Positions 44,280-54,328 are shown, counted from the first letter of the stretch. The stretch is 64,000 bases of DNA from Ovis canadensis (GCF_042477335.2 NC_091245.1:30390501-30454500), one strand, 5' to 3'. Program-made: numbers and translations. The notes: generated by a model not told the origin, from the letters alone.

Positions 44280-45516
44280 TGTTCAGTTCAGTCTCTCAGT
44301 TGTGTCCAACTCTTTACAACCCCATGGACAGAACCCCAGGCTTCCCTGTCCATTACCAACTCCCGGAGTTTGCTCAAACTCATGTCCATTTAGTTGGTGA
44401 TGCCATCCAACCATCTCATCCTCTGTCATCCCCTTTTCCTCCTGCCTTCAATCTTTCCCAGTATCAGGGTTTTTTCTAATTAGTCAGTTCTTTGCATCAG
44501 GTAGCCAAAGTTTCAGAGCTTCAGCTTCAGCATCAGTCCTTCCAATGATTAGTCAAGGTTGATTTCTTTTAGGATTGACTTGTTTGATCTCCTTGCAGTC
44601 CATGGGACTCTCAAGAGTCTTCTCCAATACCACAGTTCAAAAGCATCAATTCTTTGGCGCTCAGCTTTCTTTATTGTCCAACTCTCACATCCATACATGA
44701 CTACTGGAAAAACCATAGCTTTGACTAGATGGACCTTTGTTGGCAAATCAATGTCTCTGCTTTTTAATATGCTGTCTAGGTTGGTTGTAGCTTTTCTTCC
44801 AAGGAGCAAGCGTCTTTTAATTTTCATGGCTGCAGTCACTATCTGCAGTGATTTTGGAGCCCAAGAAAATAAAGTCTGTCACTGTTTCCTTTGTTTCCCC
44901 ATCTATTTGCCATGAAGTGATGAGACCAGATGCCAAGATCTTCGTTTTTTGAATGCTAAGTTTTAAGCCAACTTTTTCACTCTCCTCTTTCTTTTTATTT
45001 TATTTTTTTTAGTGTTCTTTTTAATTTTTTTTGTTTTTTAATTTTTGTTTCCTCTTTCATTTTCATCAAGAGAATCTTTAGTTAGTCTTTGCTTTCTGCC
45101 ATAAGGATGGTGTCATCTGCATATCTGAGATTATTGATATATCTCCCAGCAATCTTGATTCCAGGTTATGCTTTATCCAGCCTGGCATTTCACATGATAT
45201 ACTCTGCATATAAGTTAAACAAGCAAGGTGACAATATACAGCCTTGATGTACTCCTTTCCCAATTTGGAACCAGTCCATTGTTCCATGTCCAGTACTAAC
45301 TGTTGCTTCTTGAACCTGCATACAGATTTCTTAGGAGGCAGGTTACCGGGTCTGGTATTTCCATCTCTTGAAGAACTTTCCACAGTTTGTTGTGATCCAC
45401 ATAGTCAAAGGCTTTAGCTTAGTCAATGAAGCAGAAGTGGATGCTTTTCTGGAATTCTCTTGCTTTTGCTATGATCCAACGGATGTTGGCAGTTTGACTT
45501 CTGGATCCTCTGCCTT
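44280..45516 (-). mobile_element. BovB LINE, 5'-truncated (1.24 kb)
   Basis: It runs from gttcagttcagtctctcagt to ggatgttggcagtttgactt in reverse, reaching the RT region. Coding relic 44549-44839 (minus) shows GCESWTIKKAERQRIDAFEL. A 59-bp T-rich insertion interrupts it at 44992. Confidence 0.96.
44992..45050 (-). mobile_element. A-tail-like insertion inside BovB
   Basis: 59 bp, almost only T with a few other bases (tagtgttc, taatt). It is bounded by cctctttc at 44984-44991 and 45051-45058. In the other BovB copies cctctttcacttt is single. This fits insertion of little more than a poly(A) tail by L1 machinery. Confidence 0.75.
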
Positions 45517-45725
45517 GTGGGCTTCTGGGAACCCCAAATTAATACAGTTGATCAGAAATTTAGGTGAGTAACTGGTACTTTGACTTTCATCTGAAGTCCC
45601 AAGGCAAACATGGGATTTTGCCCTGAGCCTGTGGGTCTGCATTGACTTCAGTTGGTTAGTGTCATAGCTGAACTGAGGGACACCCTGCTGGTGTCTGATA
45701 TTGGAGAATTGGTTGGTGTGTCCCC

Positions 45726-46149
45726 ACCCCTCCCTCCACATTTGGAAGTGCTGTGAGTCAAGGACTGCATGAGAATTTTCTTTCAGTATACGAGGAAGGA
45801 GCAAATTGGAAGAGGATCCTTACTTCTAGGCTGAGATTCAGACCTCAGTGGAAAGGGTGTGACTTAGTCTACTGGACGCTGGAGAGGTTTGCTGCAGTGC
45901 CGCAAAGTGAAAAGCAGACCCTGGGGTACCCACAAAACTCTCTAGGGACCTGGGGTGTGGCTAAGACATCCTGAGGGGTTGCTTGGGAGAGTGCTTCTGA
46001 CATTTGCTGCAGATTTGCCTTCTGGGGTGTTGCTGAAACTTACTGAGGTGTGAGCACCCTTGAGATTGGGTGTCCTTTACATGCTGGTTGCTATTTACCA
46101 CAGGAGCAAGAAGGCAAGCACATGGAACCAGGAAGGAAAGACCCTTCCT
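45726..46149. other. unassigned sequence after the LTR
   Basis: It may be more LTR or flank. No repeat was recognised. Confidence 0.4.
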
Positions 46150-46300
46150 CCTGTAGCACCCTCTGCCGACAAAGCTTCACGTTTGTCACCTGACGAAAGA
46201 AGAAATGTTCACAGGGCTCAGCTCCAGCAGCACAAAGCCAGGCAGCGAAGGTGGGTACAGAACTGAAAGGCAAATCATTGATAACTGGCCTTGTAAGTAT
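46150..46300 (+). repeat. old L1M 3'-UTR relic
   Basis: The text aaagcttcacgtttgtcacc, gaagaaatgttcacagggct, cagctccagcagcacaaagc and aggcaaatcattgataactg follows the mammalian L1M 3' UTR. The gaaggtgggt that looks like a splice donor is part of it. Confidence 0.65.
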
Positions 46301-46344
46301 TATAACCAATTAAAAGCCAGGTTTCTCTGACACCAACACCTAAA

Positions 46345-46500
46345 TTCTCTCAAATATCACACAGGACTTTTCTGACCTGCAGTTTTCCCATCTCGAAACT
46401 GGCAATAATAGAGCTTGTCTCACAGGGATGCTGTGCATTTTAAATAAGATGAATATGTCTAGGTCTGGGACGTTATAGATGTCCAGTGAGAGTTGCCTAC
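46345..46500 (+). repeat. MIR 3'-half relic
   Basis: The text gacctgcagttttcccatct, ggcaataatagagcttgtct and cacagggatgctgtgcattt is present. Confidence 0.75.
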
Positions 46501-46544
46501 TGGCCTGTTTTCTTGCAGAACTGTAGTCTCACTATTGAAAGAGA

Positions 46545-46670
46545 CTTCAGGCATCATCAAACCCATTTTTTAAACTTCTCTGATGAGGTTCAGAGAGAAT
46601 GATACGTCACAGGTCTCAATTCCTGTCAATGACAGAACAATAATTAGTTCCCGAGCCTCCTGACACCTAC
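46545..46670 (-). repeat. possible MIR relic
   Basis: The text tctctgatgaggttcagaga and acaggtctcaattcctgtca resembles reverse MIR, with a generic ending cctcctgacacc. Confidence 0.5.
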
Positions 46671-47179
46671 TTTTTTCTCTTCTTATTCAACTCTGCCACC
46701 TCATATTTGATTTTGGGGCTGAAGTGAATGTGAGGAAGTTACATATGAAATAATTTCACATCAGCTGGCCATGTACTCAGGTTGCAGACTCAGAGAGCTT
46801 TCTTATGTTTACAAGGAGAAAAGGTTATTTTGACCAATTCAAGTTTTCCCTTAGTGATCAAATTAGCGCGTTTATTTCATTACCAAATTGGCAACATGTA
46901 ACAAGCCAAGCTCAGTGATACCATCAACCTTTGGAAAAAGAGCAAGCATAAAGTTCCATTACTATAAATGTATCCTCTTGAACTCCTTAGGTCCATCTGT
47001 TATTTCCTCCCGGTTGCTACTTGGGGATCTGGTAACAATATTCCAACCTGAGTCATCTGGGTGGGCTGCAGGCTCTTTCTCATCTCTTTCAGAAGTTTCA
47101 TTTGTGGGTTCCTCTTCTTATCTATGTGGTCTCTTTGGGAGATTATGCCTGAGAGCTTGGTTTCAGCTGTGTCCTCCAA
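46671..47179. other. single-copy sequence, nothing recognised
   Basis: Frames at 46888-47366 show no motif. Confidence 0.45.
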
Positions 47180-47750
47180 AGCGGTAACTCCCCTGCTCTT
47201 GTCTTCGGGCTATTCCTCTCTGACCACCTTCAGACTTCTCTTTCTAATGTCTCCCGGGTGTGTCCACATGCAAGTCCCCAGACAACTCACACTGTCCCTC
47301 CTGCAACAAACTCATCATCTCCTTCTGGATTTACTATTCCTGCTGCCCAGGCTTCTTAGCCACTGAAGACAGAAAATTGAAAAGGATAATGACGCAATAA
47401 GAGCTTTATGGGCACCTCCATCCGCCAAACCCTCAGGCAGGACATATGCTTGAAAGCCACTCTCCTGTGCACTGAGTTTGTATTTTAACTGCCTAGCAGA
47501 GACTTCAGGCTCGTCTGAGCTGGTCCCTGTTGACCCCTTGAACTTATATTGTCCAACGTTTACTCATTACACTTCCTTTTACTCATTTCTTCACATCTTT
47601 GAGTGCAGCAAAGCCTTTTCTGACCCTTAGCTGTCGTACAAGTTGTTTCTCCTGTCTGATGTATTCATCCCCAGGTCCTCAGAGCCCAGCAAGGGCTGGA
47701 TTCCATGTAGAGTTGGTTATTGTTGTCTGACTATACAAAAGAGGCCCTCA
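47180..47750 (+). repeat. L2 LINE relic, interrupted
   Basis: caaactcatcatctccttct (near 47310) and gcaaagccttttctgaccct, with the later ctcagagcccagcaagggct, fit the L2 order on the plus strand. The stretch 47353-47412 between them is foreign and matches 48131-48190 in reverse. Confidence 0.5.
47353..47412 (+). repeat. 60-bp inverted repeat, left arm
   Basis: It matches the reverse complement of 48131-48190 at about 86 percent, with a perfect core agaaaattgaaaaggataat plus gac. The arms are about 720 bp apart. Confidence 0.85.
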
Positions 47751-47888
47751 TGTTCAAAATTAGTCACTTAAAATGACTAAACTTAAAATAAGGGCAATGG
47801 TTTCACGGAGTCTACAAAAAAGGTCAGAGGTTTGGTTGGAGATTATTTTGAAAATGAATAAAAAGTTATCATCAGGTTTATTTTGTCT

Positions 47889-48660
47889 TTTTTTTTTTAA
47901 ACAAAATTTAGGTTGCATTGCAGTTACATGTGAATGGCTTACAGTGAACTAAGAATGAATCAAATGTTGTTTCTTTGGTATCATTTTTCAAATAACATAT
48001 GCTTGGATGGAGTGCAGTCTTTACATTTGACTTTTGCAACATGATTAAAAGCAGGGTAATTTGTATAATTATGAGAGAAAGCTTATTAATTTTTTCTTGA
48101 GCTTCATTTATACTGTATTAGAAACACTCTCCATCAAAGCACTCATTGTGTCATTATCCTTTTCAATTTTCTTGTCTTTAATGGCTAACTAGTCTACTGG
48201 CCAATCATCATTAATCATTGACACTGCTTATGATTCATGCAATTCTTTACCATCACTTTCACTGACTTCATTACAGCCCTCATCTTTGGAAATTGCAGTA
48301 TTACTTTGTAGGACGTTTGCATCCTATATTTCTTATGTTATTAGATGAGGAACATTTGACCGTGAAAGAGGGGCCTTCTGCCCATCACATCCTCTTCTTT
48401 GTAGGCTATAATCTTTAGTGTCAAACAGTGTGTATGTGTGTGCGTGCTGCTCTTTGAATGAGGGCTACTTTTATAGGTGGGCGTACAATAGTGAATGTTT
48501 CATGTTCAATCTTTTCTTCCCATCTGACCTCACAACTGTGAGAATTCTGATAAAGACTACGCAGGCACTGAAGACCTCCCATTGATGTCTGTTTTTCAGA
48601 GGTTGTACCTTTCCCGTATTTACCACCCATCATTTCTTAAACCAGCACCCAGGGGGCCTT
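47889..48660 (-). pseudogene. probable processed pseudogene, parent not recognised
   Basis: On the minus strand a coding-like frame runs from about 48640 (MSLKAPWVLV, then MMGGKYGKGTTSEKQTSMGG and HSCEVRWEEKIEHETFTIV). After a frame change near 48420 it continues with DYSLQRRGCDGQKAPLSRSN, KDEGCNEVSESDGKELHES and IKDKKIEKDNDTMSALMES. It has about five in-frame stops and ends at a stop near 48110. An AT-rich 3'-UTR-like stretch follows, then a T10-11 run at 47889-47899 that could be the poly(A) tail. I do not recognise the protein. No intron-like gaps or clear target duplication were found. It could also be an old coding repeat. Confidence 0.5.
48131..48190 (-). repeat. 60-bp inverted repeat, right arm
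   Basis: This is the part of the probable pseudogene that encodes IKDKKIEKDNDTMSAL on the minus strand. It is copied in inverted form at 47353-47412. Confidence 0.85.
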
Positions 48661-48840
48661 TAGGGACATCTTTGTCTCCTGAATCTAACACGTGTCCCTT
48701 GTGTTAAATGTTGGCCAAGAGTCTTTTGATTGCAAGGGAGCTCCGGCCTCCTGGTGGGGCCCATCCATCCTGTCTGAGATGTGGTTTTGTGGGACAAAGA
48801 ACACGCCATCTCTTTTGTTCCTTTCTATCTTCCAGGTCAC

Positions 48841-48856
48841 TGTTTTTTTTTTTTTT
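48841..48856 (-). mobile_element. poly-T insertion with 8-bp direct flanks
   Basis: tg plus T14 is bounded by caggtcac on both sides (48833-48840 and 48857-48864). This is consistent with insertion of a bare poly(A) tail, or with slippage around a short duplication. Confidence 0.6.
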
Positions 48857-48927
48857 CAGGTCACACTTTATATACAACTATAGAATGTTGGAACTTGGAT
48901 GGACTCCAATTAAAATTTATTAGAGGT

Positions 48928-49337
48928 TTCAGTTCAGTTCAGTTGCTCAGTCTTGTCCGACTCTTTGAGATCCCATGAATTGCAGCATGTTAGGCCTCCC
49001 TGTCCATCACCAACTCCCGGAGATCACTCAGACTCACGTCCATCGAGTCAGTGATGCTATCCAGCCATCTCATCTTCTGTCGTCCCCTTCTCCTCCTGCC
49101 CCCAATCCCTCCCAGCATCAGGGTCTTTTCCAATGAGTCAACTCTCTGCATGAGGTGGCCAAAGTACTGGAGTTTCAGCTTTAGCATCATTCTTTCCAAA
49201 GAAATCCCAGGGCTGATCTCCTTCAGAATGGACTGGTTGGATCTCCTTGCAGTCCAAGGGACTCTCAAGAGTCTTCTCCAACACCACAGTTCAAAAGCAT
49301 CAATTCTTTGGTGCTCAGCTTTTTTCACAGTCCAACT
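48928..49337 (-). mobile_element. BovB 3'-end fragment
   Basis: It runs from ttcagttcagttcagttgct to cacagtccaactcta in reverse. Internal sequence is close to the young BovB type. Confidence 0.97.
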
Positions 49338-49364
49338 CTACCCTGAAATATTTCACATGTTCTA

Positions 49365-49630
49365 ACACTTGATATTCACAGCTTCCCTGTGAGGTTGCTG
49401 GGTGTTTTTGTCCTCATTTTAGTGATGGGGCTCAGAGAAAGTAACTTGTTTCAGAGTGTCCCTGCTGAGGAGTGGAGCTGAGATAAGGACTGTGGTGTCC
49501 AACTCTTACTCTAGGCTCTTGTCCACAGTTTACAATGAGGAAACTGAGACTCCAGGATAGGAAAGGACTTACCCAGAGGCACATTAGCAGGTCAGATGTA
49601 AGACCCCTAAACCCCAAGCATTAGCCTTCC
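49365..49630 (-). repeat. two consecutive MIR relics
   Basis: 49365-49515 has ttccctgtgaggttgctggg and gatggggctcagagaaagta. 49525-49630 restarts with acaatgaggaaactgagact and ggcacattagcaggtcagat. Both are in reverse MIR order. Confidence 0.75.
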
Positions 49631-50069
49631 CTGTCTATCTACTTTGCTGCTCAGATTGGTTATTGTCCAGTGATTGTTTTAGGAAAGGAAAACAAATTAC
49701 ATATTAAGTTATTTTCAGACTCTTCCTTAGTTGCACAACCAAAGTTCCATTTTATTTACTAATGTCACTTTTAAAGACTTCCAATGATACATTTATTTCA
49801 TTACTGAATTGGCAATGTGCAGTAATTCAAAATTCATCTGACTCATCAAACTTTCAACACCATTTGACACAGGAACTGTATTGTACTGAGTTTCATTGTC
49901 CTACAACAGTCACAGACATTGACATATGATCAAAGAGAAGAAGCATCTGTCCAGAAGCCAGGTTTTCTGATTCTAAATCCAGTGCCCTGGCTCATATGCT
50001 TAAAAAAAAAAGTTACTTTTTTTTTTTTTTTTGCTGATTAACATGATGGCTATAATTAGCCAGTACTGT
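49631..50069. other. AT-rich single-copy sequence
   Basis: An A10 run, gttact and a long T run at 50000-50031 could fold as a hairpin. Otherwise nothing recognised. Confidence 0.45.
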
Positions 50070-50165
50070 TAAATTTACCCTGCATGTATTGACTCGTCTA
50101 ATCCTTAGAACAGTCCCCTGCTGTAGATATTATTATCATTCTTATTTTACAGAGACATACACAAG
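50070..50165 (-). repeat. MIR fragment
   Basis: The text gactcgtctaatccttagaa and tattattatcattcttattt plus tacagagac is in reverse MIR order. Confidence 0.7.
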
Positions 50166-50392
50166 GGGATATATTGATACCGTTAAATATACATGTATTG
50201 TCCAGTTTTTATAAAGGTTAATTTTATACTTTTAACTCTTGAATCATCTATTCCCCATGGGTTTCCTTCATGCCCAAAGACATCTGTATACTATGGATCA
50301 ATAATGCATGGGGCCTCAGTTAAGATATTTTAAGTGGAGCTAATTGAACATCTGACTAACAATGGCTTACTAGTAGGCAGTTCCCCATTCTC

Positions 50393-50826
50393 AGTAACAT
50401 GGATGGACCTAGAGATTATTACCGTAAGTGAAGTAAGTCAGACAAAGACAAATATCATATGATATCACTTATATGTGGAATCTAAAAAAATGATGCAAAT
50501 GAGCTTATTTACAAAACAGAAATAGATTCACAGACATAGAAAACAAACTTATATTGTTGATGAAGGGGAAAGGGGGATAAGGGATAAATTGGGAATTTGG
50601 GATTAATAGATACACACTGCATATATAAAATAGGTAAACAACAAGGACCTACTGTATAGCACAGGGAACTATATTAAATATTTTGAAATAACCGATAATG
50701 GAAAAGAATCTGGAAAAGAATGTGCGTGTGTGTGCACGCGTGCACACACACACACACACATAACTGAACTGCTTTGTTACACACCTAAAACTTTGTAAAT
50801 CAACTATACTTCAATAAAAAAAGAGA
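50393..50826 (+). mobile_element. L1 3' UTR, artiodactyl type
   Basis: The text acatggatggacctagagat, aagtcagacaaagacaaata, catatgatatcacttatatg, aaggacctactgtatagcac and aatcaactatacttcaataa is present, with an internal GT/CA palindrome at 50726-50751. Confidence 0.96.
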
Positions 50827-50982
50827 TATGCAGTTCCAGTCTGGTTCAGGGCCAAAACGCCAAAACCAGAAACAGACCAGTACCCCAACACAAAACCAGC
50901 CTCTTCCCACCCTTCTGTTCTTTCCTCATAACACAGTCTCTGTCTTCTGGCTCACTGCCTTATGATTTAAATATAGCTACCT

Positions 50983-51177
50983 CAGGACTTCCCTGGTGGT
51001 CCAGTGGTTCAGACTTCACCTTCCAGTCCAGGGGTTCAGGTTCAGTCCCTGGCCATAGAGCTAGGATCCCACCTGCCTCATGGCCAAAAAGCCAAAACAT
51101 GAAATAGAAGCAATACTGTAACAAATTCAATGAAGACTTTAAAAATAGTCCACATAAAAATGATCTTTTAAAAACAG
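50983..51177 (+). mobile_element. CHR-type SINE with target duplication
   Basis: The text aggacttccctggtggtcca, ggttcagtccctggccatag, tcatggccaaaaagccaaaa and the long tail atgaagactttaaaaatagt is seen. It is flanked by agctacct at 50975-50982 and 51178-51185. Confidence 0.96.
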
Positions 51178-51185
51178 AGCTACCT

Positions 51186-51914
51186 AAGCCTCAGACCCCA
51201 CATGACTATTTTCAAATGTAGGAAGCCCGAGGATACCGAGAGATGCCACGGTAGCATCTCTCTATCAGGTGAGGACATCTTCCTGAAGCCCTTTAATAAG
51301 TTTCTCCATGTAGATCGCCATGCACATGTAGGTCATGTAGAGCTGACCTGTCACGTGGCTGCTACTAGTTGCAAGACTAGGGAAATACAAACCTCTATGT
51401 GTGTGTGTGCATATGTCAGCATGAAAAAGGTGGGAAGGAAATGTCTATTGGGTATTCAAACAACAGTCTCCATCACACATGATAAACTGGTAGTGAATAT
51501 TTATCTTTTAATGTGGTCTCCAGGGGCTATCCCATTTGAATAGCTGAACTATTTCATTTGTTCAATTCTAAGACCAATAGTGGGGAGCTGAATCTCATGG
51601 TGGAAGTTCAAGAACTAAATATAGTTACTTTGAACTTTGTGATATTATGATTCTATGGTTGCACAGGATGTGCAAAAAGTATCAGGATGCTTTTTGCTGT
51701 ATAGAACAACTACTTTTCCTGTGATGTTTTGTATGAGTTTGAGTACCTTTGTCCTAAAGTTTATCTTAGCTGAAGAGTGTAGGTAGAACAAAGGGGCCAT
51801 ACTCATTAAAGTGAATGGAATGATACTCATTTCATAAAATGAGATCAGCAATGGGATGGGCTGCCTTAGGGACAGGATTTGTTTCAGGACCAACAAAAAA
51901 AGAACAGGTGTGTA
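51186..51914. other. single-copy sequence, nothing recognised
   Basis: No gene or repeat was named. The text agcaatgggatgggctgcct near 51847 hints at an old interspersed repeat. Confidence 0.45.
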
Positions 51915-51920
51915 AAGAGG

Positions 51921-52354
51921 TGTAGGGAACTAGGTTTAAAGAAGGTTGAGAAGTGCTTGCAAACGAGACTCTCAACCAGGGCTGGACATTCTTGCAAACG
52001 AGATGTTCTGCCCAGTGTAGGGAACTAGATTTAAGGAAGGTTGAGAAGTGCTTGCAAACGAGACTCTCAACCAGGGCTAGACATTCTTGCAAACGAGATG
52101 TTCTGCCCAGTGTAGGGAACTAGGTTTAAGGAAGGTTGAGAAGTGCTTGCAAACGAGACTCTCAACCAGGGCTGGACATTCTTGCAAACGAGATGTTCTG
52201 CCCAGTGTAGGGAACTAGGTTTAAAGAAGGTTGAGAAGTGCTTGCAAACGAGACTCTCAACCAGGGCTGGACATTCTTGCAAACGAGATGTTCTGCCCAG
52301 TGTAGGGAACTAGGTTTAAAAAAGGTTGAGAAGTGCTTGCAAACGAGACTCTCA
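51921..52354 (+). repeat. 95-bp tandem array in the LTR U3
   Basis: Units start at 51921, 52016, 52111, 52206 and 52301 (the last cut at 52354). Units differ at only a few bases. Each full unit holds the 13-mer cttgcaaacgaga twice (offsets 35 and 70), giving nine copies with alternating 35/60-bp spacing. Each unit starts with the LTR terminus tgtagggaacta. Confidence 0.98.
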
Positions 52355-52602
52355 GCTAAAAATCCTGTTTGTTCCCATGGGAAAAGAACATTGCTTGCAC
52401 ACAAGGATGTTTCTCTGATTCCTCAAAAGGAACAGACCTTGGGACAAAACGGATTCTAAGTTGATAAGGAAGTTCCCCAAAACAAAGTCTTAGCTGCAGT
52501 AAATAAGCCAAGGTAAAGGTTATCTCGCCCTGCGCCTGCGCACTGTATAGTCTCTAAATCATAGTGCTTGGCAGCTTGCCCTGTAGGGGGTTGTACAAAA
52601 GA

Positions 52603-52644
52603 TATAAAAATTAAGCAGCTGTAAGAAGCAAGTGTTAAAATAAA
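52603..52644 (+). promoter_or_regulatory. LTR core promoter and poly(A) signal
   Basis: A TATA box (52603-52610) lies 28 bp before an aataaa signal (52639-52644). Transcription would start in this short interval or just after it if the LTR is active. Activity is not shown by sequence. Confidence 0.6.
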
Positions 52645-52698
52645 AAGATTTAAACCACTCTGCAGTGTTGGTGTGTCATTCCGTCGCCGACAAAGAGG

Positions 52699-53967
52699 AG
52701 CTTGACATCATCCTTGAGGGTGGGCTGGCTGGGAGACATCTCTGGGAACTTGGCCCTTTTTTCATACGAAAATGGCCCACACATTGATGACCTCTCCTGG
52801 AAGCCTTCAGGGAGGGTGAGCTCTCTTGACAGACTCATCCCCAGAAACTGCAAAGCAAACAGATGTTTGCTTGGGGAAGGTAAGTGTTTTCCCTTCCATC
52901 TTATTTTCAAAGATGAGCAGAAAGGACTCTAAGATTTTGCCTGCCTGGTTTAGAGGCCAGTTTGCTTCTGGGCCCAGGGCTAATGTGCCCTCTTGCTACC
53001 CGCTGTCTGCTTCTCTGATGGGCAAAGTTGTTTCTTCTGGGGAGATTTGTTGGAGTGGGGCAGAGTTCCTCCTGCCCCTTTAGAAGCTTGGTGGTCACTT
53101 TACATGGCAGAGACAGCAAAGCGCAGCAGACGGCAGGAACAGCAGCCTTCTCGTGCCAGGAATTGAACACAGTTACTGCAGTGAGAGTCAAAGGATACCT
53201 GTCTGGGAGTCAAGACTCTAGTACTGATCCATCTGGTGGGCACGCAGGCACGGAGCCCCTGCTTCCCGCTGGGGTCAGCCCAGGAGAAGAGTCAGGGTTC
53301 CTACCTTCATGTCTAGCGCCCTTGGCTCTATTTATGTGAAAGGAAGAAAGACAATTAACATGGAGTACATTCTATGTGCAAGACATTGTGGCAGTGTTCT
53401 ACCTTATCAGTGAAGAAATGGAAGGTCAAAAGTGTGAGTCCACGTGCATAGCCATGCAGGTAGGAGGTGGGGACATCGAGGAGGAGACCGAGAGTAGCCT
53501 GTCTCCAAAGTTCATTGTCTTTTTCTGTCACTCAATAAGTGAAGCCCAGAAGATGGGGACTCACTTGTCCAGTTCTGCATCTGTGCAGTTTGGACCTTAT
53601 CTGGGGCAGACTTGGAGCACTTAAGGGTTAACACAGGGGGAGAGAAGGTTAGATTTTCAATGTTAAGGAAATTTTTCTGAAATATTTCTGTGTGTGGCTT
53701 TGGAGGTGCTGATGTGATCCTGGCGTGGGGGAGATCTGACGCAGACAGTGTATCTAGGGCAGAGGTGATAAGAAGGGGATTGGGTTGTGGCACAGAGAAT
53801 GTAGAATCCATAGGGCTTGATGAGGATTGATTAGGTGTGGTGAGAGTGAGTGGAAGGAAGGCATGGCAGCATCCAGACCAAATGTTAGCACTTTGCACGA
53901 TGGTCTTATCATCAGCACAGTTCCTCCTTCACTTATGCTTCCTACAAATTGTGTTGGCTCTCTTTTG
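52699..53967. other. single-copy sequence, nothing recognised
   Basis: Several short frames lie on both strands. None has a motif or splice context. Confidence 0.5.
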
Positions 53968-54328
53968 GGCTGAATGCTTGTGTATGTGCCCCCAAATTCA
54001 TATATTGAAACCTAATCACTAATGTATTGGTGTTTGGAGGTGGGACTTTTGAGAAGTAATTAGGTCATAATGGCACAGATTTCATGCATGGGATTAAAAG
54101 AGACCCTGGAGAGATCCCTCATCCTTTCCACCATGCAAGGACTCAGTGAAAAGCCATCTATGAGCCAAGAAGGGGGCTCTCACCAGACATCAATCTTGAT
54201 GTTGGATCTTGATGCCAGCACCTTGATCTTAGACCGCCCAACATCCAGAACTGTGTGAAATAGATTCCTATTGTTTATAAGCGACACAGTCTATGACATT
54301 TTGTTAGAGCAGCTTGCATTGACTAAGA
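53968..54328 (+). mobile_element. MaLR-type LTR relic
   Basis: The text cccccaaattcatatattga, gtttggaggtgggacttttg, gtaattaggtcataatggca, catccagaactgtgtgaaat and tatgacattttgttagagca follows the MLT/MST-like LTR consensus. Confidence 0.85.

Larger units (their letters stand above)
43900..45725 (+). mobile_element. ancient ERVL-like LTR split by BovB
   Basis: Left part to 44279: gggttggtgaacatatgcac, aaaagggtggcacatggcgc, aataaa at 44200-44205 and cgcgattgaacctgagtagg. Right part 45517-45725: ttgtgggcttctgggaaccc, ggacaccctgctggtgtctg, gagaattggttggtgtg. Together they follow one mammalian LTR consensus that I know but cannot name with certainty. Confidence 0.75.
51921..52692 (+). mobile_element. 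solo LTR, class II (ERVK-like)
   Basis: 772 bp beginning tgtagggaac and ending gccgaca, flanked by aagagg at 51915-51920 and 52693-52698. The 6-bp target duplication is typical of class II retroviruses. TATA box tataaaaa lies at 52603-52610 and poly(A) signal aataaa at 52639-52644. No internal viral genes adjoin, so it is a solo LTR left by LTR-LTR recombination. The first 434 bp are a tandem array. Confidence 0.9.

Noticed and set aside
46180..46266. Possible exon ending in a gaaggtgggt splice-donor-like site
   Set aside because: The stretch follows the 3' UTR of an old L1M element, which contains that sequence.
46855..49825. Similarity between tttatttcattaccaaattg (46870) and tttatttcattactgaattg (49793)
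   Set aside because: The match covers only about 25-30 bp of AT-rich text and does not extend in either direction.
51921..52354. CRISPR-like regular array
   Set aside because: The whole 95-bp unit repeats with no variable spacers, inside a retroviral LTR in a mammalian genome.
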